A stretch of DNA of 64,000 nucleotides from Streptomyces sp. NRRL F-6492 (GCF_001280125.1 NZ_LGEG01000103.1:1-64000), one strand, 5' to 3'. Counted from the stretch's first letter, positions 1 to 8,610 are shown. Notes: a model not told the origin generated them from the sequence alone. Numbers and translations: made by a program.

Positions 1-1347
1 CCGCTCCCCCAGCAACCGCAACGCCACCCCCACCGGCAACGGACCCAACGGCCGCACCACCTCCCCCGGCACCCCCAACGGCTCCCGACTCGTCGCGAGG
101 ACCCGCAGGTCCGGGCAGCGGGCGAGGAGGGTCTCGGCCAGCTCGGCGGCGGCCCCGACGACGTGCTCGCAGTTGTCGAGGACCAGCAGCATCCGGCGTC
201 CGCCGCAGTGCTCCACGAGCCGGGAGAGGGGGTCGTTCCCGGCCCGCAGCTCTTCGGCGCCCGCGCCGCGCAGGACGGTCTCGCGGGCGCCGACGGCCGC
301 GAGGACGGCCTCGGGCACGGCCTCCGGGGCGGTGACGGGGGCGAGTTCGGCGACCCAGACGCCGTCGGGCCAGGCCCCGGCGCCGCGCTCGGCGGCCTCC
401 TGCGAGAGGCGGGTCTTCCCGGCGCCGCCGGGGCCGAGCAGGGTGACGAGCCGGGCCGTCCGCAGGTCCTCGCGGAGGGCGGCGATCTCCTCGTCGCGGC
501 CGACGAAGCTGGTGAGCCGCGCGCGCAGGTTTCCCGGGACGGGAGCGGGGGCGGCGGCGGGGGCGGGTTCCGGCGCCGCCGGGGTCGCCGGGGTCGCCGG
601 GGTCGCCGGGGTCGCCGGGGCCGTCTCCCCGGCGAGCAGTTCCGCGTGGAGGGCGCGCAGGGCCGGGGACGGGTCGGTGCCGAGGCGTTCGGCGAGGGCG
701 CGGCGGACCGACTCGTAGGCGGCGAGCGCCTCGGCCGCCCGGCCCGTGTCGCGGAGGGCGCGGATCCGCAGGGCCTGGAGGGGTTCGTCCAGCGGGTGGG
801 CCGCGCAGAGGGCGGTCAGTTCGGGGAGGGCGGCGGGCGCGTCGCCAAGGGTGAGGGCGGCGTCGAGCCGGGCGCGGCGGGCGTCGAGGCGGCGGGCCTC
901 CCAGCGGGCGGCCTCGGCGGCCCGGTCCGGCAGGTCGGCGAGGGCGGGGCCGCGCCAGAGCCCGAGGGCCTCGTCGAGCAGGGCGGCCGCCCCTCCGGCG
1001 TCCCCGGCGGCGAGCGCGGCGGCCCCCTCGGCGGCGAGCCGTTCGAAGCGGCGCAGGTCGACGTCCTCGGGCCGGGCGTCGAGCCGGTAGCCGCCCTCGC
1101 CGGAGACCACCCGCTCCCGGCCGAGGGCCTTGCGCAGCCGCCCGACCAGGGCCTGGAGCGCGGCGACCGCGTCGGCGGGCGGCTCGTCGCCGTACCAGAC
1201 CTCGTCCACCAGCTCCCGTACGGGCACGGGGCGGCCCGCCCGCAGGGCGAGGACGGTGAGCAGCGCGCGGACCCGGGGGCCGCCGACGGCCACGTCGGTG
1301 CCGTCGGGCGCGTGAACGAGGGTGGGGCCGAGGACGGAGTAGCGCAC
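1..1347 (-). CDS. AfsR/SARP-family regulator with BTAD and NB-ARC-type ATPase (C-terminus beyond window)
   Basis: This is the N-terminal part (449 codons) of a pathway-type transcriptional activator that runs off the left edge. Residues 1-95 form an OmpR-like winged helix beginning VRYSVLGP and ending in GGYRL. Residues about 98-245 are the bacterial transcriptional activation (BTAD) domain. A linker made of repeated Pro-Ala-Thr triplets, coded by a 9-bp tandem repeat near 581-620, leads into an ATPase with P-loop GPGGAGKT near residue 306 and Walker B LLVLDNCEH near residue 390. The GTG at 1347 is chosen because it gives the canonical SARP N-terminus; an ATG 8 bp upstream is out of frame. 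Family members activate secondary-metabolite or stress genes; the target here is unknown. The region upstream carries 24-bp repeats that could be its operator. Confidence 0.9.
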   Translation of the reverse strand, partial: MRYSVLGPTLVHAPDGTDVAVGGPRVRALLTVLALRAGRPVPVRELVDEVWYGDEPPADAVAALQALVGRLRKALGRERVVSGEGGYRLDARPEDVDLRRFERLAAEGAAALAAGDAGGAAALLDEALGLWRGPALADLPDRAAEAARWEARRLDARRARLDAALTLGDAPAALPELTALCAAHPLDEPLQALRIRALRDTGRAAEALAAYESVRRALAERLGTDPSPALRALHAELLAGETAPATPATPATPATPAAPEPAPAAAPAPVPGNLRARLTSFVGRDEEIAALREDLRTARLVTLLGPGGAGKTRLSQEAAERGAGAWPDGVWVAELAPVTAPEAVPEAVLAAVGARETVLRGAGAEELRAGNDPLSRLVEHCGGRRMLLVLDNCEHVVGAAAELAETLLARCPDLRVLATSREPLGVPGEVVRPLGPLPVGVALRLLGER

Positions 1348-1473
1348 GGGCCCATTCTCCGTGAGCGCGCGACTCCCGCTCCCGGCGGGGAGCCGTCCGG
1401 CGGGGAGCGGGGCCGGAGCCGGGTCCCGGGCCCGGTCGGCCTCCGGGCCGGAGCGGGTCGGCCGCCCGGTCCC

Positions 1474-1580
1474 GAAGCGTTCCCGGAAGCGGTTCCTGAG
1501 CGTTCCCGGAAGCGGTCCCCGGAGCGTTCCCGGAAGCGGTCCCCGAAGCGTTCCCGGAAGCGGTCCCCGGAGTGGTCCAG
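1474..1580. repeat. Four-copy 23/24-bp direct repeat upstream of the SARP gene
   Basis: Copies start at 1477, 1500, 1524 and 1548. Each begins GCGTTCCCGGAAGCGGT and contains the palindrome TTCCCGGAA. The repeats sit in the 307-bp gap between the divergent SARP and M50 protease genes, about 130-230 bp from the SARP start. Regularly spaced direct repeats are the usual form of SARP binding sites, so an operator role is possible. The rest of the gap shows no gene. Confidence 0.75.
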
Positions 1581-1654
1581 GAACCGGGCCGGGGCCCGGT
1601 ACGTTTCCCGCACACCAGCCTTCTGCTCACCCCGTCCCCCTGGGAGCCCCCGCG

Positions 1655-2449
1655 ATGACCACGGCCACCACCCGGAGCCACGAACGGCGGATCAGCCCCG
1701 TCTTCCTGGCGATCCTCGCCGTCATGGCCGTCACCGGCTGGGCGGTGTGGACGGACTTCGCCGCCCTGCCCGGTCTCGCGGTCTTCCTCTTCGTGACCTC
1801 GGCGTGGGTGGTGTCGCTCTGCCTGCACGAGTACGCGCACGCCCGGACCGCCCTGCACGGCGGGGACGTCACGGTGGGCGCGAAGGGCTATCTGACCCTG
1901 AACCCGCTGAAGTACACGCACGCGGTGCTGAGCATCGTGCTCCCGGTGCTCTTCGTGATCATGGGCGGGATCGGTCTGCCGGGCGGCGCGGTCTTCATCG
2001 AGCAGGGGCGGATCAAGGGCCGCTGGAAGCACAGCCTGGTCTCGGCGGCGGGCCCGCTGGCGAACGTGCTCTTCGCGCTCGTGTGCACGGCCCCGTTCTG
2101 GCTGGGCGCGCTGGACGGCGTGCCGCCGGCCTTCCGGTACGCGCTCGCGTTCCTGGCGTTCCTCCAGGTGACGGCGGCGCTCCTGAACATGCTGCCGGTG
2201 CCGGGGCTCGACGGGTACGGGGTGGTGGAGCCCTGGCTGTCGTACCGGGTGAAGCGGCAGATCGAGCCGTACGCGCCGTACGGCTTCTTCGTCGTGATCG
2301 CGCTGCTGTTCGTCCCGGCGGTCAACGGCGCCTTCTTCGACGCGGTCGACGCGCTGATGCGGACGCTCGGGGTGCCGGAGCCGAGCCGGTACTGCGGCTC
2401 GCAGCTGTTCCGGTTCTGGCAGGGGACCCCGGAGTTCTGCGAGGTCTAG
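1655..2449 (+). CDS. Site-2 protease family (M50) membrane metalloprotease
   Basis: A 264-residue polytopic membrane protein of the site-2 protease/rhomboid-like M50 group, which cleaves substrates within the membrane. The zinc motif HEYAH is at residues 58-62 inside a hydrophobic segment. A conserved SAAGPLANV segment lies near 130 and the third-ligand motif LDG at 185-187 in NMLPVPGLDG. Five or six hydrophobic segments are visible. ATG 1655 is chosen because the upstream extension of the frame is only repeat-coded Arg/Pro/Gly sequence. The substrate is unknown; nearby genes do not suggest an anti-sigma target. Confidence 0.88.
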   Translation: MTTATTRSHERRISPVFLAILAVMAVTGWAVWTDFAALPGLAVFLFVTSAWVVSLCLHEYAHARTALHGGDVTVGAKGYLTLNPLKYTHAVLSIVLPVLFVIMGGIGLPGGAVFIEQGRIKGRWKHSLVSAAGPLANVLFALVCTAPFWLGALDGVPPAFRYALAFLAFLQVTAALLNMLPVPGLDGYGVVEPWLSYRVKRQIEPYAPYGFFVVIALLFVPAVNGAFFDAVDALMRTLGVPEPSRYCGSQLFRFWQGTPEFCEV

Positions 2450-2461
2450 GGGGTGTCCGGC

Positions 2462-2647
2462 TCAGGCCTGCCGGGCGGCTTCCCGCTCGACCCTGGCGCG
2501 GCGGAGGTAGTACCAGGCCATGTTGGAGGAGAGGCCGGCCAGGAGGACCCAGACGATGCCGAGGAAGCTGCCCTGGACGAAGGAGACGACGGCCGCGGCG
2601 ACGGCCAGGGCGCAGACCACGAGGGCGTAGAGGGCGAGGCGGGGCAT
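2462..2647 (-). CDS. Small two-helix membrane protein
   Basis: A 61-residue protein with two hydrophobic segments (residues about 5-20 and 25-45, LALYALVVCALAVAAAVV and IVWVLLAGLSSNMAWYYL), then a basic tail rich in Arg and Glu. It converges on the M50 protease gene with 12 bp between stop codons. No family assignment is made. The hydrophobic pattern and clean codon use support a real gene; its function cannot be inferred. Confidence 0.7.
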   Translation of the reverse strand: MPRLALYALVVCALAVAAAVVSFVQGSFLGIVWVLLAGLSSNMAWYYLRRARVEREAARQA

Positions 2648-2751
2648 GGGGGTCGGCTCCTGTCCGGGTGCGGCGTGCTGCGGTGCCCGTCCAGTGTCCC
2701 CCATGCCCGGAAGCGCCCGTTCTCCGGCTCTCCTCCCCGGCTCGGGCGCCC

Positions 2752-3474
2752 TCAGATGTCGGTGACCCGGAGGCCCGCGTGGGCCTTGTAGCGGCGGTTG
2801 ACCGAGATCAGGTTGGCGACGAGCGACTCGACCTGGTGGGCGTTGCGCAGCCGGCCGGCGAAGACGCCGCGCATGCCGGCGATGCGGCCCGCGAGGGCCT
2901 GGACGGTCTCCACGTCGGCGCGCTCCTCGCCGAGGACCATCACGTCGGTGTCGATCTCGTCCAGGGAGGTGTCCTGGAGGAGGACGGCGGAGAGGTGGTG
3001 GAAGGCGGCGGTGACCCGGGAGTCGGGGAGGAGCGCGGCGGCCTGCTCGGCGGCGGAGCCCTCCTCGGGCTTGAGGGCGTAGGCACCCCGCTTGTCGAAG
3101 CCGAGCGGGTTGACGCAGTCCACGACGAGCTTGCCGGCCAGCTCCTCGCGCAGCGACTCCAGCGTCTCGGCGTGGCCGTCCCAGGGCACGGCGACGATCA
3201 CGACGTCGCTGCGGCGGGCGGTCTCGGCGTTGTCGGCGCCCTCGACGCCGTGGCCGAGTTCCGCGGCCGCCTCCCGGGCACGGTCGGCGGCGCGGGAGCC
3301 GATGATCACCTTCTGCCCGGCCCGGGCGAACCGGTGGGCGAGGCCGCGGCCCTGCTCGCCGGTGCCGCCGAGGACGCCGACGACGAGCCCGGAGACGTCG
3401 GGGAGGTCCCACGGGTCCTTGGGGGCCTTGGCGGCACGGGCGGCGGGGTCCTGGGGTGCGCTGGAGGAAGTCAT
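2752..3474 (-). CDS. npdG: NADPH-dependent F420 reductase
   Basis: A 240-residue F420:NADP+ oxidoreductase, which transfers hydride between reduced coenzyme F420 and NADP+. A glycine-rich Rossmann motif GVLGGTGEQGRGLA spans residues 33-46, followed by the NADP-selecting IIGSRAADRA. Conserved VIVAVPWDGH and VVDCVNPL segments follow, then the C-terminal AHQVESLVANLISVNRRYK, which matches the family. The length fits. A short Ala/Pro-rich N-terminal extension precedes the fold. Actinobacteria use F420 in many reductases; there is no F420 biosynthesis gene nearby. Confidence 0.9.
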   Translation of the reverse strand: MTSSSAPQDPAARAAKAPKDPWDLPDVSGLVVGVLGGTGEQGRGLAHRFARAGQKVIIGSRAADRAREAAAELGHGVEGADNAETARRSDVVIVAVPWDGHAETLESLREELAGKLVVDCVNPLGFDKRGAYALKPEEGSAAEQAAALLPDSRVTAAFHHLSAVLLQDTSLDEIDTDVMVLGEERADVETVQALAGRIAGMRGVFAGRLRNAHQVESLVANLISVNRRYKAHAGLRVTDI

Positions 3475-3579
3475 GGCCCCGACATTACCGACCGGTCGGA
3501 CCGCCGGGGCGATCCCCGTACGGGTGGTCCTTCCGCGTTCGGCCGCGCGCGGGCCCGGCGTCGTCCATGATGCGTCCGC

Positions 3580-4182
3580 ATGGATGCCGTACGGGTCGCG
3601 TTGCTGCGGGAAGTGCTCGCCGGGACGGAGTGGCCGGGGGAGGTCCGCCGGTTCGCGGGAGTGCTCCGGTGCTCGGCGGTCTCGCACGGGGGCGGGCTGC
3701 TCCTGGTCGGCACGGAGGAGTACGAGCCCTGGCACCTGGCGGCGCACCTGGTCGACGAGTCCGTCTGGTCGGGGCTCCCGGAGCTGGCTCCGACGCTGGT
3801 GCGGCACCGGGTGCGGCCGGGCGCCCCGGCGCACCTGGCGGTGGGGCTCGGCCGGCTGGAGGCGGCGGGGCGGGGGTCGACGCTCCTGATGGTGGCGCCG
3901 GAGCGGCCGGAGGAGGGGGTGCTCCAGCGGGTGCACGACGCCCGGCGGGCGGGGGCGACGGTGCTGGCGCTCGGCGGGGACGGCCCGGAGGTGCGGGGGC
4001 TCGCGCACGAGACGCTCGCGGTGGCGGCGGGCTCGGAGGTGGACCTGGACACGGTGCAGCACCTGGTGAGCGCGGCGGCCGGGGAGAACAGCCTGCCGTC
4101 GCCGCGCGGGAGCCGCCGCTTCCGGGACCGGCTCTCGGACCTCGCGGACCGGCTGACGGCCCCGCCGCCGAAGCGCTGGTAG
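3580..4182 (+). CDS. Conserved hypothetical protein, possibly SIS-like fold
   Basis: A 200-residue soluble protein. The central part alternates strands and helices, for example STLLMVAPE then RRAGATVLALGGDGPEVRGLAHETLAV. This is reminiscent of SIS (sugar isomerase) domains, which carry a similar strand plus a late loading segment, but no catalytic signature is visible. The C-terminus is basic and Arg-rich. It is followed 80 bp downstream by the MFS exporter gene on the same strand. I do not recognise a function; the SIS comparison is an impression from the pattern only. Confidence 0.75.
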   Translation: MDAVRVALLREVLAGTEWPGEVRRFAGVLRCSAVSHGGGLLLVGTEEYEPWHLAAHLVDESVWSGLPELAPTLVRHRVRPGAPAHLAVGLGRLEAAGRGSTLLMVAPERPEEGVLQRVHDARRAGATVLALGGDGPEVRGLAHETLAVAAGSEVDLDTVQHLVSAAAGENSLPSPRGSRRFRDRLSDLADRLTAPPPKRW

Positions 4183-4262
4183 CGGCCCGCCGCCGGGCCG
4201 CCGGCGGGACCCACCGATAATCGGGTTGCCCTCAGCACCTTTCGGACGGAGCATGTCCCCCC

Positions 4263-5576
4263 GTGTCCCCCGCGCTCTCCAAGCTCTCCGCCCTCCTGCC
4301 CGATCCGGCGCCCTGGCGCGCCTCGCGCGACTTCCGGCTCCTGTGGGTGCAGGGGCTCGTGACGTTCTTCAGCAGCGCGATGGCGATGATCGCCCTGCCG
4401 CTCCAGATCAAGGAGCTGACGAACTCGCCGCTCGCGGTCGGGGCGATGGGCGCGGTCGAGCTGGTGCCGCTCGTGGTGTTCGGCCTGTACGGCGGGGCGC
4501 TCGCGGACGCGGTCGACCGGCGGCGGGTGATCCTGTGGACCGAGGCGGGCCTCGGCACGCTCGCCGTGGTCCTGCTGGTCAACGCGGTGCTGCCGGAGCC
4601 GATGCTCTGGCCGCTGTACGTGGTGGCGGCCGGCGTCTCGGCGCTCGCGGGGCTCCAGCGGCCCGCGCTCGACTCGCTGTTCGCCCGGATCGTGCCGCAC
4701 GAGCACCAGACGGCGGCGGCCGCGCTGAACTCGCTGCGCTGGCAGATGGGCGCCATCGCGGGTCCCTCGATCGCGGGCCTGGTCGTGGCGTTCGCCGGGC
4801 ACGCGCCCGCGTACGCGGTGACGGCCTGCGGCTTCGCGGTCTCGGTCCTGATGTGCCGGCGCCTCTCCCCCGCGCCGCCCGCGCACGACGCGGAGAAGCC
4901 GTCGCTGCGGGGCATCGCGGAGGGGGCGCGGTACGCCTGGTCGCGGCCGGTGCTGCTGGGCACGTACGCGGTCGACCTGGCGGCGATGTTCTTCGCCTTC
5001 CCGAACGCGGTCTTCCCGTTCCTCGCGGACGAGCTGGACGCGGACTGGTCGCTCGGTCTGATGTACGCGGCGGGTTCGGTCGGCTCGCTGGTCCTGGGTC
5101 TGACCAGCGGCTGGACCTCGAAGGTGCGGCGGCACGGGCTGCTCGTGGCCGGGGGCGCGGCGGCCTGGGGCCTGGCGATCGCGGCGGCCGGCTGGTTCGG
5201 GAACGTCTGGCTGGTGCTGCTCTGCCTGGCCTTCGCGGGCGCCGGGGACATGCTGAGCGGCCTGGGCCGCTCGACCATCTGGAACCAGACGATCCCGGAG
5301 GAGCTGCGCGGCCGGCTCGCCGGCATCGAGGTGCTCTCCTACAGCGTCGGCCCGCAGCTGGGCCAGGTGCGGGCGGGCGTGATGGCGGGCTGGACCGGCA
5401 CCCGGACGGCGGTCTGGACGGGCGGCGTGGCCTGTGTGGCCTCGGTGGGCCTGCTCTGCCTGACGCTGCCGAAGCTCCTGACGTACGACTCCGGGACCGA
5501 CGAGGACTCGCTGCGGCGCAGGGCGCAGCAGGAGGCGGCCGGGAAGGCCCGCGCGGAGGCGGCCGACACCGCCTGA
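4263..5576 (+). CDS. MFS exporter, EntS/MFS_3-like
   Basis: A 437-residue major facilitator with about 12 membrane segments. The N-terminal pattern RDFRLLWVQGLVTFFSSAM and the loop GGALADAVDRRRV resemble the enterobactin-exporter-like MFS_3 group, whose members export siderophores, macrolides or other small molecules. The substrate is not evident. The start is GTG 4263; the nearby ATG at 4253 is out of frame. The soluble C-terminus is rich in charged residues and Ala. A strong hairpin follows the stop. Confidence 0.85.
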   Translation: MSPALSKLSALLPDPAPWRASRDFRLLWVQGLVTFFSSAMAMIALPLQIKELTNSPLAVGAMGAVELVPLVVFGLYGGALADAVDRRRVILWTEAGLGTLAVVLLVNAVLPEPMLWPLYVVAAGVSALAGLQRPALDSLFARIVPHEHQTAAAALNSLRWQMGAIAGPSIAGLVVAFAGHAPAYAVTACGFAVSVLMCRRLSPAPPAHDAEKPSLRGIAEGARYAWSRPVLLGTYAVDLAAMFFAFPNAVFPFLADELDADWSLGLMYAAGSVGSLVLGLTSGWTSKVRRHGLLVAGGAAAWGLAIAAAGWFGNVWLVLLCLAFAGAGDMLSGLGRSTIWNQTIPEELRGRLAGIEVLSYSVGPQLGQVRAGVMAGWTGTRTAVWTGGVACVASVGLLCLTLPKLLTYDSGTDEDSLRRRAQQEAAGKARAEAADTA

Positions 5577-5621
5577 GCGGACCGGGGCCGGGGGCTCCGG
5601 GGCCCGGCGTGCGCGGGAGGG

Positions 5622-5647
5622 CCCGGGGCCGCCGGAGCGGCCCCGGG
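5622..5647. terminator. Bidirectional hairpin between convergent genes
   Basis: A perfect 11-bp stem (CCCGGGGCCGC with its complement) closes a CGGA tetraloop. It lies between the stop of the MFS gene (+) and the stop of the small gene on the minus strand. There is no T-run, as usual for Streptomyces. Confidence 0.7.
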
Positions 5648-5660
5648 AGCCCCGTACCGC

Positions 5661-5894
5661 CTATTCGGGGGTCTCGTCCCTCTTCCCCCCGGCGTCGTGC
5701 CAGCGCGGGTCGGTCTCCCACTCCTGGTTCCGCTCGCGGGCGGTCTCCATGGCGTGCGAGGCCTCCTCACGGGTGGTGTACGGGCCGAAACGGTTCTTCG
5801 AGGGGCATTCGGGGCCCTCCTCGACCTTCTTGTGCTCCAGGCAGTAGTACCACTCGCCCGGTTTGCCCGCCGTGCGCTTCTTGAACAGGGCCAT
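5661..5894 (-). CDS. Small conserved actinobacterial protein
   Basis: A 77-residue hydrophilic protein with aromatic and Cys pairs ([19 protein letters not shown]) followed by [19 protein letters not shown]. The two Cys/His clusters could bind a metal, and the second half resembles an SPOR-like or RRM-sized beta-alpha module; neither is certain. ATG 5894 is preceded by a good Shine-Dalgarno sequence (AGGAAGGAG on the minus strand). It is divergent from methionine aminopeptidase. Function unknown. Confidence 0.8.
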   Translation of the reverse strand: MALFKKRTAGKPGEWYYCLEHKKVEEGPECPSKNRFGPYTTREEASHAMETARERNQEWETDPRWHDAGGKRDETPE

Positions 5895-5953
5895 CGTCGG
5901 CTCCTTCCTCCGAGGATCATGGTGCCCCAGACCCGGTCGTTACACTCGCTGGC

Positions 5954-6811
5954 ATGTCTGGCCAGTCGCTTCTCGTACCGGGGGAGCTCTCCCCCCACCG
6001 CTCCGTTCCGGGTTCCATCCGCCGCCCCGAGTACGTCGGGAAGCCCGCACCGACCCCGTACACCGGGCCCGAGGTGCAGGATTCCGACACGATCGAACGG
6101 ATGCGGATCGCCGGCCGCATCGCCGCGCGGGCGATGGAGGAGGCCGCCAAGCACATCGCCCCCGGCGTCACCACCGACGAGCTCGACCGGGTCGCGCACG
6201 AGTTCATGTGCGACCACGGCGCCTACCCCTCCACCCTCGGCTACCGCGGCTTCCCGAAGTCGCTGTGCGCCTCGGTCAACGAGGTCATCTGCCACGGCAT
6301 CCCGGACTCCACGGTGCTGCGGGACGGCGACATCGTGAACCTGGACGTGACGGCGTACATCAACGGCGTCCACGGCGACAACAACGCCACCTACCTCTGC
6401 GGCGACGTCGACGAGGAGTCCCGGCTGCTCGTGGAGCGGACCCGGGAGTCCCTGAACCGGGCGATCAAGGCCGTGCGGCCGGGCCGCCGGATCAACATCG
6501 TCGGCCGGGTCATCGAGTCGTACGCCAAGCGCTTCGGCTACGGGGTCGTGCGCGACTTCACCGGGCACGGCATCAACTCGTCCTTCCACTCCGGCCTGAT
6601 CGTGCCGCACTACGACTCCCCGCACCACACCACCGAGATCAAGGCCGGCATGACCTTCACCATCGAGCCGATGCTGACGCTCGGCACCCACGACTACGAC
6701 ATGTGGGACGACGGCTGGACCGTGGTGACCAAGGACCGCAAGCGGACGGCCCAGTTCGAGCACACCCTCGTCGTGACGGAGAACGGGGCGGAGATCCTGA
6801 CGCTGCCCTGA
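5954..6811 (+). CDS. map: Type I methionine aminopeptidase
   Basis: A 285-residue dinuclear metalloenzyme that removes the initiator methionine from nascent proteins in the cytosol. The catalytic His is in NEVICHGIP (H114). Metal ligands are visible as D131 ([14 protein letters not shown]), D142, the His of FTGHGI, the Glu of TIEPML, and the last Glu in QFEHTL. The roughly 40-residue N-terminal extension with Pro-rich sequence is typical of the actinobacterial 'long' MetAP that may dock on the ribosome. Streptomyces often carry more than one map; this is one of them. Confidence 0.95.
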   Translation: MSGQSLLVPGELSPHRSVPGSIRRPEYVGKPAPTPYTGPEVQDSDTIERMRIAGRIAARAMEEAAKHIAPGVTTDELDRVAHEFMCDHGAYPSTLGYRGFPKSLCASVNEVICHGIPDSTVLRDGDIVNLDVTAYINGVHGDNNATYLCGDVDEESRLLVERTRESLNRAIKAVRPGRRINIVGRVIESYAKRFGYGVVRDFTGHGINSSFHSGLIVPHYDSPHHTTEIKAGMTFTIEPMLTLGTHDYDMWDDGWTVVTKDRKRTAQFEHTLVVTENGAEILTLP

Positions 6812-6868
6812 CGTTGCCCCGCCCCGGGAAGTGGGTAGCTTTTTTACCGACAGGACGTCGGGAACCAG

Positions 6869-6890
6869 TTGACTTAGGTAAGCCTAAGTT
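6869..6890 (+). promoter_or_regulatory. Iron box (DmdR/DtxR-type) upstream of heme oxygenase
   Basis: The sequence ACTTAGGTAAGCCTAAGT at 6872-6889 has 7-bp inverted arms around a TAAG centre and matches the DtxR/IdeR/DmdR1 consensus at about 14 of 19 positions. It overlaps a possible -35 element (TTGACT at 6869). The heme oxygenase start is about 48 bp downstream, so repression by iron-loaded DmdR is expected. Confidence 0.75.
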
Positions 6891-6937
6891 GGCAGGATCG
6901 TCACTGGTTCCCGTCCCATCGGTCCCGGAGGCACGCC

Positions 6938-7588
6938 TTGGACACGCCCTTCTCGACGCTCATCCGCACGGCATCGCACGAGCAGCACACCGAAGCGGAG
7001 ACGTCGTCCTTCATGGGTGACCTCCTCGGCGGGCGCCTCGGCGTCGACGCCTACGCGCGCTACACCGAGCAGCTCTGGTTCGTCTACCGGGCCCTGGAGG
7101 AGGGTGCGGAGGCGCTGCGGGAGGACCCGGTCGCCGGGCCGTTCGTACAGCGCGAGCTGTTCCGCACGGCCGCCCTGGAGCAGGACCTCGCCCATCTGCG
7201 GGGCCCGGACTGGCGCGACGGCGTCTCGCCGCTGCCGGCCACCACGGCGTACGCCGAGCGGGTCGCCGAGTGCGCCCGCGACTGGCCCGCCGGCTACGTG
7301 GCGCACCACTACACGCGCTACCTGGGCGACCTGTCGGGCGGCCAGATCATCCGCGACAAGGCGGAGCGCACCTGGGGCTTCTCGCGCAAGGGCGACGGCG
7401 TCCGCTTCTACGTCTTCGAGGAGATCTCCAACCCGGCCGCGTTCAAGCGGGCGTACCGGGAGCTGCTCGACGGGGTGAACGCCGACGACCTGGAGAAGCA
7501 GCGGATCGTCGACGAGTGCAAGCGCGCCTTCGCCTTCAACAGCGCGGTCTTCCACCAGCTCGGGAGCGAGTTCCCGCTGAGCGCGTGA
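6938..7588 (+). CDS. hmuO: Heme oxygenase (biliverdin-producing)
   Basis: A 216-residue soluble heme oxygenase that opens heme to biliverdin, CO and Fe2+, releasing iron from scavenged heme. The proximal His is most likely H17 in EQHTEAETSSFM, which aligns with H20 of corynebacterial HmuO. The distal-helix glycines are in YLGDLSGGQ near residue 130. The start is TTG 6938, preceded at 7 nt by GGAG, and it sits just behind an iron box. Heme importer genes are not present in the window apart from a remnant ATPase at 8416. Confidence 0.93.
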   Translation: MDTPFSTLIRTASHEQHTEAETSSFMGDLLGGRLGVDAYARYTEQLWFVYRALEEGAEALREDPVAGPFVQRELFRTAALEQDLAHLRGPDWRDGVSPLPATTAYAERVAECARDWPAGYVAHHYTRYLGDLSGGQIIRDKAERTWGFSRKGDGVRFYVFEEISNPAAFKRAYRELLDGVNADDLEKQRIVDECKRAFAFNSAVFHQLGSEFPLSA

Positions 7589-7618
7589 CGTCCTTCCGGA
7601 CGGTGCCGGTACGGGGGG

Positions 7619-8287
7619 TCAGCGCGTGAGCGTGCCCTCCAGGCGGACGCGTCCGCCGAGTTCCACGATCCCGTCGGGGCCGGGGGCGGTCAGCAGTTGC
7701 GACCCCCGGCCCTGCCTGATGTTCAGGGCCCGCCCCAGCTCCGCCGTGAGCAGCAGCGCCGCCGCGCCGGTCGCCTCGTCCTCGTCGACGCCGTCGCCGC
7801 GCCCCGGGAAGGCCCGCGCCCTGATCCGCCCGGCGGCCTCCTCCTCCCAGGCCCAGGCGTAGATCCACTCCCCCGGCTCGGGCACGTCCAGGGCCTCCAC
7901 CTCGGCGGCGGAGGCGTACCGGCGCAGGGTGCGGGGCGGGGCCCATTCGGCGCGCGCCTCGATCCAGGTGAACTCCCCGTCGCCGCGCACCCACACCTCG
8001 CCGGCCGGCGGGTGGACGACCTCCAGGTCGAGCAGCCAGGCCGCGCCGACGAGCGGGTGCCCGGCGAACGGCAGGCGCAGGCCGGGCGTGTAGATGTCGA
8101 CGAGCCCGCGCTCCGGGTCGTCCACGAACACCGTCTCGCTGAAGCCGAGCTCCTTGGCGAGCGCCTGGCGCGAGGACTCGTCGGGGTGGGTGCGGGCGTC
8201 CCGTACGACCGCGAGGGGGTTGCCGTGCCGGCCGTCGCCCGCACAGAAGACCCGCAGGACGTCGATGTCAGTGGCGGTCGTGTTCAT
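7619..8287 (-). CDS. PhzF-family isomerase/epimerase-like protein
   Basis: A 222-residue member of the PhzF/YddE fold (diaminopimelate-epimerase-like). The catalytic Glu is E46 in AKELGFSETVF, followed by the conserved GHPLVGAAWLL. The C-terminal signature appears as DEDEATGAAALLL, corresponding to the usual D-P-A-T-G-S-A. It is shorter than most PhzF proteins (about 260-280), but both halves are present. The substrate is unknown. It is convergent with hmuO (30 bp between stops). Confidence 0.85.
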   Translation of the reverse strand: MNTTATDIDVLRVFCAGDGRHGNPLAVVRDARTHPDESSRQALAKELGFSETVFVDDPERGLVDIYTPGLRLPFAGHPLVGAAWLLDLEVVHPPAGEVWVRGDGEFTWIEARAEWAPPRTLRRYASAAEVEALDVPEPGEWIYAWAWEEEAAGRIRARAFPGRGDGVDEDEATGAAALLLTAELGRALNIRQGRGSQLLTAPGPDGIVELGGRVRLEGTLTR

Positions 8288-8415
8288 GGCGGAATTCAAC
8301 CACCCGTCCGCAAGGGGGCAGGGCCGCAACCGGGTTCCGGGTGCGGCCCCGCCCGATGGGGGGCGGTCGCGGAGGCGACGGCGGCCACCGAGGTCGAGGA
8401 GTTCGCCGGCCGCCC

Positions 8416-8610
8416 GTTCTCCTCGGGGTGCTGCACGACGGCCGGATCGCGGTGGAGGGCCCTCCTTCGGAGGTGCTCGGCGAGGAGCTCCTGAGCCGGG
8501 TGTACCGGCAGCCGGTGGAGGTGTTCCCGCACCCCCGGACCGGGGTCCCCCTCGTCGTACCGGTACGGCACCGGGATCCGGCCGGTCCGCCTTCCTTGAC
8601 CCGCTCTTGA
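8416..8610 (+). pseudogene. C-terminal remnant of a heme/iron ABC transporter ATPase (HmuV-like)
   Basis: The plus frame at 8416-8610 encodes VLLGVLHDGRIAVEGPP, then SEVLGEELLSRVYRQPVEV and HPRTGVPLVVPV. This is the characteristic C-terminal tail of HmuV/FecE-type ATP-binding subunits, which follows the H-loop and D-loop. No Walker A, signature or Walker B motif exists upstream; the preceding 130 bp has no ABC-like coding in any frame. It lies between the heme oxygenase block and efeO, as expected for the relic of a deleted hmuTUV operon. The 480-bp stretch 8288-8766 holds only this and the iron box. Confidence 0.7.

Noticed and set aside
816..1613. Minus-strand frame with repeated FRERSGDR peptides
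   Set aside because: The repeats are only a translation of the intergenic 24-bp repeats; the true SARP frame starts at 1347.
163..3570. A 1135-codon plus-strand open frame across the SARP and protease genes
   Set aside because: It is a GC-rich shadow frame with Gly/Arg/Pro composition; real genes on both strands account for the DNA.
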